Shown here: in pieces, positions 33,029 through 43,290 of the stretch | How the letters are laid out: each line of letters begins with the position of its first letter | Numbering within the stretch: the stretch's first letter is position 1 | NCBI RefSeq assembly: GCF_020497125.1 | Contig: NC_059073.1 | Location: forward strand, 14,715,225 to 14,779,224 | Source of the DNA: Mauremys mutica | Taxonomy: Eukaryota > Chordata > Testudines > Geoemydidae | Direction: 5' to 3' | Length of the DNA: 64,000 bases | The notes under the pieces: model-generated | Database searches by the model: none | What the model saw: only the letters and a program-made list of their open reading frames with translations | What the model was told of the DNA's origin: nothing | Made by a program: the position numbers and the translations under genes

Positions 33029-33224
33029 ATGACACCTGTACAAAATGGGGAAGCTTTGACTGTACAGTCCAAATCAATGCAATCTCAAATCTGTCTGGGA
33101 AGGTTCATGGGCACAGGCTGAGCATGAAGCAGACAGACCATAAAGGCAAGAGGATGCTGTTGAAAAGAAGTTTGGGGGCTTATTTCTATTTCATTGCTTG
33201 TCTGTGTTTTCCCTTTCCACGCAG

Positions 33225-33260
33225 GGTGAAGCGGGGCTTCCCGGATTACCAGGCTCTGCA
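33225..33260 (+). CDS. COL22A1: COL22A1 short exon, 36 bp, before helix interruption
   Basis: Encodes GEAGLPGLPGSA, four Gly-X-Y triplets. The acceptor has a strong tract (TTTTCCCTTTCCACGCAG) and the donor is GTAAGA. Phase 0. It is read directly into the next exon, which does not begin with glycine, so the helix register breaks after GSA. Such short exons are typical next to imperfections in FACIT collagens. Confidence 0.88.
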
Positions 33261-35588
33261 GTAAGAAGCTGCTTTCACATTAACATGAGATATGAAATAT
33301 AATGCATGAGAAACAAAAGGAAGGAAGGCAGGGGTGGGCTGCAAGGATTTTATAAATTTAGGGATGGATTTTGTGTGGGATTTTCAAATGATCAGGAAGC
33401 TTAAGCCAGTGAAGATTCCTGTGAGGAGGAGTTCGTGGCTTCGAGGATCCCAGTAAGGAGATTAACTGCATTATGAAGAGGCATTTTTGAGGAGACCATA
33501 AAGGAGAGAACTGAAATGCCCTGGAGTCAGGGAGGCCTGGCCGTGATAAACAATTTTCAGAGGAGTGGCCAAGATAGCGTCTAATGGAGTTGGCCTTTTA
33601 GGGAAGAAGATGGGCCTGGGAGATTAGAAGGCAGACGACAGTTCAGGGTCAAGTGGAACAGCTCAGTCTCTGACCTCGGGGGGCCCAGTGTGAGATTTGA
33701 GAGAGGAACTGTAGAAGGCAGACTTGGGATGGGCACTGCTCTTCTTACCATGTAGCAGGGTATCGGCTGTGTGAAAGAAGTCACAGCGGAGGTAGGAGCT
33801 GAAGACTGCAAGGAAAGGGTTGCTGCAGTGAAGAGGATAGAGGTTTTGATTTTCCTCTCACACCAAATTTACACTGGTGAAACTCCAGTGACCTCAATGG
33901 AGTCGTTTTTCATTTGCTCTGGTGTCACTGATGGGGGAAGCTGGGTTTAATATTGGCCGCATAGAGGTGTCATCTACAGCTGAATTCAGAAAAGAGATTG
34001 CCACAGGGGACATCATAGAGAAGAGAAGGGGTCAAGGATTGAGCTCTGCCAGGGCCCCATAGCCAAGAGGTCTAGCGACTGGAGAGTATCCACTGCCAGT
34101 CGCACAAAAGAGGAGCAATTAAATAAGTAGAATCGGAACACAGGGGAGCGAGATGCACAGGACTCCTGATGGAATGAGCTAGGATTAGAAAGAAGTCGTG
34201 GCCAGCAATAGCAATATGGCACTGTGACGAGGAAGGACTGGGAGCTAGAGACAGACAAGAGAAGACCAACGAGCCTAATACATAGAGATAAGAGGAAACT
34301 GCATTACTGTGAAAGGAGCAGAAGCCAGGCTGAAAGCTTTCAAGAAGACTGTTTGGGTAAGAGGTTGGGAACGGACTCAAGACTTCGATGAGACATATTA
34401 GAGATGTGGCAGTAGCTGGGGAGGCAGAGTGAGAGGAAGGAATTTTTGAGCATTAATATATGGGGCTGTAGACCTAAGGGGATTAGCAGTGGAGAGGGAA
34501 TGGTTTCTTGTCCCAAAGCAGAAAAGTATGCAAGGCAGGAGGAAAACAGGGTGAAAGGACAAAGAACTGTCATTGACAATTTCACAGGGACGTATTTATT
34601 TGCTTAGAATTATGCACACATCCTCTCAAAAGGAGCCTACGCCAATGAGGCCATGTAAAGACACTTGCAACATACATGCACGAGGACACCCAAAGGTCTC
34701 TAGGTTCTTTGTGCAACATTCCATCCAATACCATCATGTTGTTACAGCAGAAGCCTAACCTCGCTGTTGGAGACTGCAGATAAAGCCAGACATAGCTGGC
34801 CAAATTCAGAGATGAGGGGTAACAGAGGAGCTGGAGGAAGGTGTATGAAGATGTGAGGACCACTTGAACTTACACATTCTTCCAGTCTTCAGCATGTAGG
34901 TTACACCAACTTAAACTTCCTTGAACATGGATGGAATGGGTGTAAGTGGCTCTATAGGAGTCTGACAGTGAAAGGGAGCCTGCTTTAGCATAAGGGAATC
35001 TCAAGGCCCCTATCATGCAAACATGCACATGGTTAATTTGAATCGTGGTGGTAAGTCTCCCACTGGCTTCAGTGCGACAACTTGTGTGCTTCAAGTTAAG
35101 CACATGATTATGTGTGTTCAGGATCGGGGCCTAAGTTAGTATAAAGGGATCTAACTTACATGCCATCCTTGAATTTGGCCCATTGTTTATATAGAACCAC
35201 TGGTGTTTATGGTGCTTTACAGGTAGAAAATAAGACAAGATCCAAGGAGCTTACAATCCATTTATAAAGATAACACGAGTATTATTGTTCTTGTTATTGC
35301 ATAGCAACACAAAGATGCTAACCACAGCATAGAGAACCAAGAGATCAAGGTTATTGCCAAGACAAGCTATCTACATAGACAGCACAGCATAGTTCAAGGA
35401 TGTGTGAGAAAGGGAGGCTGTGCTGAAACAGAGTTAAAGTAAGCGGTGAAGGTTAGCAGGCATCATGGAGGAGGGGAGAGCTAGTGGGGTTAGAAGTACA
35501 AAATAGAGAACTACTGTGTGCCTGAAGCTTTCTAGATGTGTCTTCCTCCTGTGCGCTCCATTTTACATCTCTGGCATCTTAATTTCAG
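33261..35588. other. COL22A1 intron, purine-rich
   Basis: 33400-34600 is strongly purine-rich on the + strand (GAGAGGAAG-, AGGAAAACAGGG-type runs) and may be an old LINE-derived or other repeat I cannot name. 35185-35285 contains GGTGCTTTACAGGTAGAAAA and CCAAGGAGCTTACAATCC, resembling a MIR tail. The rest is unclassified. Confidence 0.5.
35185..35285 (-). repeat. MIR-like 3' domain fragment
   Basis: TTATGGTGCTTTACAGGTAG followed by AAGGAGCTTACAATCCA, resembling the reversed MIR 3' half also seen at 24309-24590. Confidence 0.4.
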
Positions 35589-35618
35589 GTACAAACAGAA
35601 GGTCTGAAAGGAGAGCAA
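35589..35618 (+). CDS. COL22A1: COL22A1 mini-exon, 30 bp, carries the helix interruption
   Basis: Encodes VQTEGLKGEQ, ten codons. The acceptor follows TTAATTTCAG and the donor is GTAAGA. It starts with Val instead of Gly, giving G-SAVQTE-G across the junction: six residues between glycines instead of two. The mammalian chain as I remember it has a very similar interruption (VVQQ followed by EGLKGEQ) in the same place, so this is a conserved imperfection and not an error. It is easy for gene finders to miss because of its size and lack of an initial Gly. Confidence 0.85.
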
Positions 35619-36582
35619 GTAAGAACCGTTCAATATCTCTATTGTACTAAATGTAAGAAGTAATAAGAGTCTTTTTTTTTTAACAATTGAAGGGATGCTG
35701 TCAGGTAACTCAGCTGCCCAGATCAGTTTCTGTTTTCAAAGCATGTTGCAAAGTCTAATGTGACTAGAAATATTTTCATGACATGGGAAAAAAAAATCTT
35801 ATTTGCTAATGCCTGAGAACCAGCAAGTGAAGCTGGCCAGACCACTCTCATGACGCCAGCTGAGTCTAGCAGAGACCATAAACAGGGCAAATGGCGAACA
35901 GTCAGTTACTCTGTAAAACTTCTTTCTGCTTTTAATGCGCTAAAAGGTGTGACTAGGGATTTTAAACCTGGTTTGATTTTTATCTGCACAGTGTCACTGA
36001 ACATGGACACACAGATGCTGACAGGAAGCCATTTGGTTGTGCCTCTTATTGCAATTTGCTTTTACAATATGTATTTTATACTCTAAGGGCCCAATTCATG
36101 GCTGGGCCACACAAGGCCCAGGAGAATACCCCGATGCAGGAGGCCCTCTATGAGAACTGACTCTGACACGACCCCCCGCTCCCTTCCAAGAGCCCTATTG
36201 CATGGGCTGTTCCTGGGGGTGTGGCCAGCATGGTCCTGTGGTGTAAGCGTTCCCCCATTGCCTTGGGCAGCTCAGCGCACATTAGAGAAGCCCTAACCGA
36301 CACTAGGGGCTGAACCAGCCGCAGAACTGAGGGAAATACCAACTGGGCTCTGCACTGGCTCATGAATGAACTGGGGCCTAAGAGAAAAACTCTCCTGGAG
36401 GCCGAGGCTCAGTAAGGCCCTGTGCCCCAATTCACCCCCCATGAATTTCACCCCCCACGCACACAGAAGGGCTGCTCAAAGAGACGTGGCAAATGTATCA
36501 GCAGCTGCCCTTGAATTCATTATCTCAAAGAGGAAATCAGTGACTTGAACACTGACGTTGGGTTCTTTATTTATTTTCATAG
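35619..36582. other. COL22A1 intron
   Basis: About 1 kb between the mini-exon and the next exon. No repeat or other feature recognised. Confidence 0.65.
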
Positions 36583-36636
36583 GGGGCCCCAGGCCCACGA
36601 GGACCACAAGGCCCACCTGGAGTTCCAGGAGCACCG
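36583..36636 (+). CDS. COL22A1: COL22A1 exon, 54 bp, Gly-X-Y
   Basis: Encodes GAPGPRGPQGPPGVPGAP, six perfect triplets and the most proline-rich exon of the set. The acceptor is TTATTTTCATAG and the donor GTAAGT. Phase 0. GAPGPRG directly follows EGLKGEQ, as in the collagen XXII sequence I remember, which fixes the order of the mini-exon and this one. Confidence 0.93.
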
Positions 36637-37415
36637 GTAAGTAGTTTCTTTTACTGTAATATTGGTTCATATAGGCCAAAATTCACTAGCACAAGGGACC
36701 CATCCAAAACCCTATGTGCTACTCAGGCCTTGTATGAAGAGCTTAAGTGGTGTATGCATCCTTAGATCTCCTGCATTGGCAAGAGGAATTGACCCTTTGT
36801 GGAGGAACCACTCAAAGCCACCACGTACCACTTAACCCCTGAGGGCGGTGCATAGGACTTGGGCTGGCCACCTGCGCGGGGGTGAGCTTCACCCATGGGT
36901 CCCCATCTTGCAAGGTGCTGACTGCTCTCAAAACCTGTTGATTTCCTGGGAAGCTGATGGCATTCAGCACCACTCAGGATGGTTGTCAAACAGGAACCTT
37001 GTGTTAACTCCTAGACAGCAATGTCATGAACTTCAGATTAAGTTTGCTACAGAAGGGAGCGAAATCGCCAGAAAAACCTCCAGGCCAAGAACATTACAAA
37101 TGATTAATATATATCTAGTGGGAAGGGCAGGTGGAGTATTGTCCTATGAAAATCTAGACATCTGAACATTCTCTCCATTTGGCTTAACTGTAGCCTCTTT
37201 TCCTTAGCCATATCTTATGATCTAGTTCTAGAAGCCAGCGCTTATCACACCATGATTGTTACTTCATTTTCACACAGTCGGTTTGTTCCCACTCCGGAAG
37301 CTGCAAACTGTCCTGGCTTGCTGTGACTGTTGTAACACGCTTTGGAAAGCTGTCGACAGTATGAAGTGTTTTGTCTTAGGCAGTACGTTCTCTATAAACG
37401 GTTTCTCTTTGAAAG
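36637..37415. other. COL22A1 intron
   Basis: About 0.8 kb, the shortest intron of the set. Nothing recognised in it. Confidence 0.65.
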
Positions 37416-37469
37416 GGTCCAGCCGGTTTGGAAGGCAAGGCCGGAGTTCCTGGTTTACAAGGTCAAAGG
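37416..37469 (+). CDS. COL22A1: COL22A1 exon, 54 bp, Gly-X-Y
   Basis: Encodes GPAGLEGKAGVPGLQGQR, six perfect triplets. The acceptor tract is short (TTTCTCTTTGAAAG), the weakest in the window, and the donor is GTGAGT. Phase 0. It precedes a 21-kb intron; its C-terminal LQGQR leads into GKKG of the next exon, matching the LQGLR-GKKG junction I recall, so no coding exon should be missing between them. Confidence 0.91.
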
Positions 37470-37721
37470 GTGAGTTGACGTTTTTATTTCACAACTGGCT
37501 CAGATGTTCAGCAGGGTGGCTACTTTGTTTTGACAGGGCCTGGACACCTGCTCTAGTTTACATGGGCTTTGTACTGAGTTAGCTATTTCAGTGAACGGTG
37601 TAATTTCCCTATTGAAATAGTTAAATCGCTACAGTTTGTGGATGCAGGTATATCCGTATAAAGGTGTCATGTTAGATAGCGATTCCTACAGAGGGCAGAT
37701 CGCTTACTTACCAGAGCAGCG

Positions 37722-37734
37722 GTCGGGGTCACCA
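37722..37734 (-). promoter_or_regulatory. Retroviral primer-binding site, tRNA-Trp type
   Basis: TGGTGACCCCGAC on the - strand, adjoining the LTR end with one spacer base. It is the complement of GTCGGGGTCACCA, the tRNA-Trp 3' end including CCA. Matches over 13 bases and then diverges. Confidence 0.8.
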
Positions 37735-37735
37735 A

Positions 37736-38412
37736 TGTGGTCAGATGCTGGCGGGGTGTGTATTCAGTCAGTGTGCTGTCCCTGCCCTGCGCAGAGAGCA
37801 GAGATAGCAGACCTCAGTTAAACGGCCCAATAAATCCACAAACTCCATTTGTAGCAAAGGCTCCCGGCCAGGTTTATTGTCGACAAAGCGCGGCAAAAGC
37901 ACCTGGTTGGACTCTGTCGGCTACAAAAACATGCATGCTCGTGACAATGGATGTGGCTGAGTCAGTGGCGGGACTTTCCACTGCTCCCTAGGCCGGCCAA
38001 AGACACTCCCTCTGAGGTACATCTTTATACCCCGATACAAGCAAGTTAGTATTGCCTCTGACATAGTTAGTTACTGCCCCCTGATGTGGCTAGTTATCAC
38101 CCATCATCTTGTACGTGTTGGTTCTGTCAAAATATCTCTATTACGTACTGTCATCCTGACCTTATTTTTCAGGAGGGCTCAGCGTGTTCCTGTTGTCCTT
38201 GGGAAATGTTTTTGTACCACCCTTGATATCGGGATGTTCTGATACCACTTAATATCGGGATGTGTTTGCATGAGCACTTTGTGATTAGCGCTTCTTAGGA
38301 ATGTGTGTTTCTGCAATATCAGCCCTGTTCTTGCCAAATTCTATGAGCAGGTCCTGCCTCATACCCGGCCTCTGATACAAGGGCTTATGTCTCAGGCTCT
38401 CTTCCTTCTACA
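37736..38412 (-). mobile_element. Endogenous retrovirus LTR with primer-binding site
   Basis: On the - strand the block begins TGTAGAAGG at 38412 and ends CTGACCACA at 37736 (TG...CA). Inside, in promoter-like order, are GGTATAAAG (38022-38030) and the polyadenylation hexamer AATAAA (37873-37878), about 145 bp apart. One base beyond the LTR end lies TGGTGACCCCGAC (37722-37734), complementary to the 3' end of tRNA-Trp, the primer used by avian alpharetroviruses. About 50 bp of leader with a donor-like GGTAAGT follows, then the copy stops. No gag, pol or env and no second LTR are present, so it is a truncated, inactive relic. Confidence 0.8.
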
Positions 38413-38890
38413 ACCAGTATAGCTTATTTCCCAAAAGCTATGGAGATAGAAGGCTCCTCTCTACTAGTAAAACTTCGCCGACACTAGGGGCGTACCAATT
38501 AATCTGCATTGGCCTAGTTAAAAGGTACAGTTTTATTACCCTGTACTAGACAAGGTCTGAGACACAGTGCTATTAAAGACTGTCCAGAATGTGCAAATGA
38601 CACCCCAGATTTTGGAGAAAGAAGGAAGGTTGACATATTATAAATTTCCAAGACACTTGCCCTTTGTTGGCTCATGCACATGGCTGATCATTATTTTCAG
38701 GTTGCCAGTGACCTAAGCTGCAGTTCCAAAACGAATTTGCAGTTTTTTGTTCTCATGCATCCATCCTTCTTCTCACTTCGTGTCTGCGTCTGCCACCCTC
38801 ACTCACACTGAGTGCTGCTAACTCCCACCCCTAGTGCCTTTGGACTCAATGCAAGTACTCAGTGGGAGAAAGAGTGGGAGAATCAGGTCC

Positions 38891-39604
38891 TCAATGATCT
38901 ACAACAGACCAGTAATAACTGTGTTCACATTGATAACTCAACACTCTGAAAATCTGAGTGGGTTTATCTAACAGTGAGGGACTGTTAGAATTGCACGGCC
39001 TTTCTGCACTAGCTTGTGGAGTGGGACCAACATGCAAAGGAGAATATCGCATGAAGGGGGCAAGGCAGAGGACATGCTGGGGGCTCCAAGGGGCGTTCAG
39101 AATGGCCACTTCCCCCAAGTGGAACAGCTCTCCACTGCCCTCAAAGGTGCCGTTCAGTCCAACAGGCACAGAATGGTGGAGGAACCTTGAGTTGACATTC
39201 AGATCAAAAACCTGTAACCACGTGTTTGCCACCATAGGTGGGTAGGGCATGAGAGCAAAGTCAGTGAGGGAGTGGCTGCAGAAAGATGGATTTCTGGCAT
39301 ATAGCAGTGTACTGGAAATAACCATATGCATTTGCACTCCAGATAATTTAATATATGTCCAGAGTTCACTGTGGTCAAAATAACTCAGACTTTGTTTCTC
39401 ACCAGCATGTGCCTTTTGAAGGGATGCTGTTGGGTCAAAGAGAGCCAATACAGGGAGGTTTTGTAATAACAAGCTTTCCGAAAACTGAGGCCAATAGAAA
39501 TGTATCCAGGAAATTAATAGTCCAGTGGAAACTTTAGGATCAAATAGATATTCCCATGCAGGGTTTGTGGCTTTGTTTGGAAGTGACATAGGAGCACAGT
39601 TCAC
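38891..39604 (-). other. Unrecognised 237-codon open reading frame
   Basis: An open frame beginning with Met, 237 codons, in DNA of ordinary composition (not GC-biased or tandemly repeated, unlike the other long frames here). The product would be hydrophobic/aromatic-rich with many Leu, Pro, Ser and His, no clear signal peptide, transmembrane pattern or motif I can name. It lies antisense within the 21-kb COL22A1 intron. I do not see flanking splice sites, poly-A tail or target duplications. It could be chance, a retrocopy or a fragment of an old mobile or viral gene. I do not claim expression. Confidence 0.25.
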
Positions 39605-39707
39605 ATTGAGTATTCAGACCTATTGCTCTGCTAAAAAAAACCTGGTGTTTAGTTGTGTACACTGACTTCCATGGGAGGATCTAGGTACACTGTGTATTCA
39701 CAGGGCG

Positions 39708-39752
39708 GTGTGAGTGTGTGTGTATGTGTGCGTGCATGTGTGTGTATGTGTA
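39708..39752. repeat. (TG)n microsatellite, imperfect
   Basis: TG dinucleotides with ATG and CG interruptions. Confidence 0.9.
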
Positions 39753-39987
39753 ACATCAGAACTTTCAGGAATGGAATCCAGGCTCGATCCCATTGATTTC
39801 AACAGAATAGTGCCCCTGGTTAGAGAGTAGGGAGAGCTACCACCTATGTATGTAAATCGAATCTTCCAAGACATGTCATCAACGCAGAAGCCATTTTGGT
39901 TGAGTAATGCTAAATTAATCAAATCTGCTTTGCATAGTTAGTCCCCTGTGTTTTTCTTTATTTCCTGTTGGTCTACATTAAAAATCA

Positions 39988-40042
39988 AATATCAGAGGCG
40001 TCTGTTAGTCTATAAGGTGCCACAGGATTCTTTGCTGCTATT
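39988..40042 (+). mobile_element. Small Penelope-like 3' fragment
   Basis: CTGTTAGTCTATAAGGTGCC followed by ACAGGATTCTTTGCTGCT. This common turtle repeat resembles, on the opposite strand, the GGTGGCACCTTAAAAACTAACAG block at the end of the Penelope-like element at 57385-58206. Assignment is by that resemblance. Confidence 0.45.
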
Positions 40043-40371
40043 AAAATCAAATGCTCACAAAGTGCTAGCTCATCATTTTCCAGAGTGTTTAGTGAGATTC
40101 CTCTTGGTGTTGTCTTCTCTTCACGATTGCAGTGACCCAGAGCCCTAGCTTGAATAATTTACTCACTGTTTAAACGTGACATCAGAGCGGCTGTGGTTGA
40201 TCATATCACACGGAAACTTTTTGAACTCACCTCCCCTTGTTTTAGCCCAGTGACGTGAGGAGCATCTTTTCAGACAGCAGAGTCCAAGGCTGGAAGTGAA
40301 GTACACTTTGCAGATGGTCACTCCAGTCTCTGTGCTGTTGCTGTACTGTTTGATTAGCCAACCTTGCACTG

Positions 40372-41481
40372 CAGTGGTCTCCAACCTTTTTACACCCAAG
40401 ATCACTTTTTGAATCTAAGGGCAACTCAGGATCTACTCCGCCCCTTCCCTGAGGCCCCGCCCCATCCACAAAACCCTGCCCCGCTAACTCCATCCCCCCG
40501 TCTCTCTGTCACTTGCTCTACACCACCTTCACTCACTTTCACCAGGCTGGGTTCAGGAGAGGGTGAGGGGTGCAAGCTCTAGAAGGGAGTTTGGGTGCAG
40601 GAGGAGGCTCCGGGCTGGGGCACAGTGCTGGGGTGCAGGAGGGGGTGCAGGGTGCAGGCTCTGAGAGGGAGCTTGGGTGCAGGAGGGGGATCCGGGCTTG
40701 GGCAGAGTGTTGGGGTGCAGGAGGGATTTTGGGGTTCTGGCTCCAAATTGGGGAGAGGGCTCAGGGCTGGGGGTTGGGGTGCAGAAGGGGGTGTGGGGTG
40801 CTGGCTCTCGGAGGGGGCTCAGGGTGGGGCTTAGCATGCAGGAGGGGGTCTGTGGTGCAGAAGGGGGTAGGGATGCTGGCTCTGGAAGGGGGCTCAGGGT
40901 GGGGCTTGGGGTGCAGGAGGGGGTCTGTGGTGCAGAAGGGGGTAGGGATGCTGGCTCTGGAAGGGGGCTCAGGGTGGGGCTTAGCATGCAGGAGGGGATC
41001 TGTGGTGCAGAAGGGGGTAGGGGTGCTGGCTCTGGGAGGGGGCTCAGGGTGGGGCTTGGGGTGCAGCCTCCCGCTGGGCAGCACTTTCCTCCAGTGGCTC
41101 CTGGTCAGCGGTGGGCGCAACAAGGCTAAGGCAGGCTCCCTGCCTACCCTGCCCCCACACCGCTCCCAGAATGGGCCAGTGCACCCCTGCCACCCCTGGG
41201 GTGGGGGGGCATGTGGCTCCTCATGCTGCCCCTCTCTGCAAGCACCGCCCCCACAGCTCTCCTGGCCAATGGGAGCTGCAGGGGCAGCGCTTGCAGGCAG
41301 GACTAGTGCACGCAGTCGCAGAGGGAGATTCTTCCCCGCCCCCGCACCGGGGGCCGCGGGGCTGCAGTGGCCGCTCCTGGGAGTGGTGTGGGGCGGGGTA
41401 GCCATAGACAGCCACACTGGCTGCCGCCAAAGATCACGATCAGCTGGGAGAGCCTCTAGGATCGACTGGGAGAGCCTCTAG
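40372..41481. mobile_element. hAT-like element with internal G-rich minisatellite
   Basis: It begins CAGTGGTCTCCAACCTTTTT (40372), a hAT-type end, followed by AAGATCACTTTTTGAATCTA and a pyrimidine-rich stretch, then a long G-rich array and finally GATCACGATCAGCTGGGAGA near the right side. The matching GACCACTG terminus is not found, so the right end appears lost. The array creates frames of up to 303 codons on the + strand (40570-41481) and 218 on the - strand (40761-41417) that are compositional artefacts. Confidence 0.65.
40800..41065. repeat. 75-bp tandem minisatellite
   Basis: GGTCTGTGGTGCAGAAGGGG occurs at 40847 and 40922 and in variant form (GGATCTG...) at 40997: a spacing of 75 bp, with shorter related units (TTGGGGTGCAGGAGGGGG) upstream from about 40610. 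Because 75 is divisible by 3, the frames repeat every 25 codons and stay open. Confidence 0.9.
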
Positions 41482-42327
41482 CCTCTAGGATGCATTGCAA
41501 TCATAGTGACTTGGTGATGCATTCATACACGGAGGACAGCACTGGAGGTTCATTTTGCCTAGATATCTGTCACCAGAGTCAGCAGCAAAGCTGTTTAAAG
41601 AACTCACATTAAAGCTACCTATGATCTAAGAAAAAAGATCCAGGGGAGAGAACATCTCTCTGCAGCAGGCTTTGCTGCACGCCTTCCGCTGAGTAACGTG
41701 TCACAGAATCGAACTACATAAGTTTGACTGAAGAGTCATCCCATGGAAATGATTGCACATACGCTGGAACAGGTTAATTCCTTAATGGAAAAGGGCACTT
41801 GCTTTAGCTCTCATTTCCTCCGGTGCTTAGAAAACAGAACCTTCGTTATCTCTTTAGCAACTAACTGTCTCGTGCTTTGTTTATGAGACAAGATGTTCCA
41901 CATTGTCCCTGATTTTAAAGCCTGCTTGGAAACACTGCTTCTCTAATCCGATTAATAGACTGTATCAGTTGAGTAAAAGACCATGATCTGTCAGGGTTTG
42001 TGGCGCAACATTAGGCTAATGATCAATTCAGGAGAGCTGTCATTGAATGCAGACTGTGCTTGAATGTTTCCCTAGCTGCTTTGTTGTGCCTAGCTATGAA
42101 ACATCTTCAAGGCGGGAGTTCGGTCAGTCGCTAAGACACTTAGCTGGATAGAACTTTTTAATTAAAAAAAATAGCCAGCCAAGAGAGCGTGTGAATATCT
42201 GAGGTGTGCAAAACCCTAGACATGGGGGTCTGTAATGACATCCAGCAGATGTGGAAGCTGTAGCAGACTAGCAGAGGCCACTGTCACACCGCCACTGTGA
42301 CCCACAAGGGGTTTGAGCTACCTCTAA
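41482..42327. other. Unclassified intron sequence
   Basis: No repeat, exon or RNA gene recognised. Confidence 0.6.
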
Positions 42328-42599
42328 GGCCTGGTCTACACTGGGGGGGGGTCTAACTAAGGTACGCAAGTTCAGCTACGCTACTCGAACTACCTTAGTT
42401 CAAACTACTCACCCGTCCAGACGCCGCAGGATCGAAGTCCGCGGCTCCCCCGTCGACTCCGCCACCGCCGTTTGCGGTGGTGGAGTTCCGGAGTCGACGG
42501 GAGCGCGTTCGGAGTTCGATATATCGGACGCGATATATCAAACTCCGAGAAGTCGAACGCTACCCGCCGACCCGGGCGGGTAGTATAGACATAACCTAA
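42325..42599. mobile_element. Harbinger-like MITE, strongly palindromic
   Basis: The element 42328-42596 starts GGCCTGGTCTACACT and ends AGTATAGACATAACC, inverted partners, flanked by TAA at 42325-42327 and 42597-42599: the 3-bp TWA duplication of PIF/Harbinger elements. The interior is also palindromic (CGTCGACTCCGCCACCG against CGGTGGTGGAGTTCCGGAGTCGACG; GATATATCGG against CGATATATC). No transposase. Confidence 0.85.
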
Positions 42600-42664
42600 G
42601 CTAGCAACCAGACCTGAAGTGACACAAGTTCTCCTCCCTTCTGTCTACACACACAGACGAGCTG

Positions 42665-42857
42665 GCTCCGTAGAAGCCGTGTGATCTGGTGAATAGGACA
42701 CTGGATTGGGAGTCAGGACAAATGGGTCCTATTCCTGGCTCTGCCACTGACCTATGGTGGGACCTTGGGCAAGTCACTTTACCTCTGTGTGCCTCAGCTT
42801 CACCTCCTACCTTTTGTCTGTCTTGTCTATTTAGATGGTAAGCTGTTTGGAGCAGGG
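42665..42857 (+). repeat. MIR-like core-SINE
   Basis: AATAGGACACTGGATTGGGA, TTCCTGGCTCTGCCACTGAC, GGGACCTTGGGCAAGTCACT and CTCTGTGTGCCTCAG, followed by AGATGGTAAGCTGTTTGGAG. It follows the MIR consensus closely from the tRNA-related part to the 3' domain. The remainder appears displaced by the adjacent CR1. Confidence 0.85.
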
Positions 42858-43290
42858 ATAATTAGGGGGCTGGGACACATGATGTATGAGGAGAGGCTGA
42901 GGGAACTGGGCTTATTTAGTCTGTAGAAGAGAAGAGTGAGGTGGGATTTGATAGTACGTACCTACCTGAAGGGGGGTTCCAAAGAGATGAAGCTCGGCTG
43001 TTCTCAGTGATGGCAGATGACAGAAAAAAAGATCAATGGTCTCAAGTTGCAGTGGGGGAGGTCTAGGCTGGATATTAAGAAAAACTATTTCACTAGTAGG
43101 GTGGTGAAGCACTGGAATGGGTTACCTAGGGAGGTGGTGGAATCTCCATCCATAGAGGTTTTTAAGGCCCAGCTTGACAAAGCCCTGGCTGGGATGATTT
43201 AGTTGGTGTTGGTTCTGCTTTGAGCAGGGGGTTGGACTAGATGACTTCCTGAGGTCCCTTCCAACCCTAATCTTCTATGATTCTATGACA
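42858..43290 (+). mobile_element. CR1 LINE 3' fragment, + strand
   Basis: Encodes the degenerate CR1 ORF2 C-terminus (the relic [12 protein letters not shown] ... [14 protein letters not shown] ... LDKALAGMI at 43017-43202) followed by the 3' UTR GGACTAGATGACTTCCTGAG and TTCTATGATTCTATGA. 5'-truncated; the frame is broken upstream. Confidence 0.92.

Larger units (their letters stand above)
29713..33224. other. COL22A1 intron, 3.5 kb
   Basis: Contains a large inverted repeat (30176-30600), a tRNA-like SINE head (31240-31312), a microsatellite and a palindromic repeat. 29860-29990 resembles the same palindromic family as 32913-33028. 30601-31239 and 31313-32740 are otherwise featureless. Confidence 0.6.
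37540..38570. mobile_element. DNA transposon split by an ERV fragment
   Basis: The left piece contains GCTCTAGTTTACATGGGCTTTG...TATATCCGTATAAAGGTG and the right piece starts ACCAGTATAGCTTATTTCCC and ends ACCCTGTACTAGACAAGG. The outer sequences are roughly inverted partners (GGNCTTGTCTA-type end against GACAAGGTC). The ERV fragment 37665-38412 lies between. Reconstructed from motif resemblance to short turtle DNA elements; the ends are not exact. Confidence 0.5.

Noticed and set aside
40570..41481. 303-codon + strand frame and 218-codon - strand frame
   Set aside because: Explained by a 75-bp G-rich tandem repeat whose period is divisible by three; not collagen, since glycine is not at every third position.
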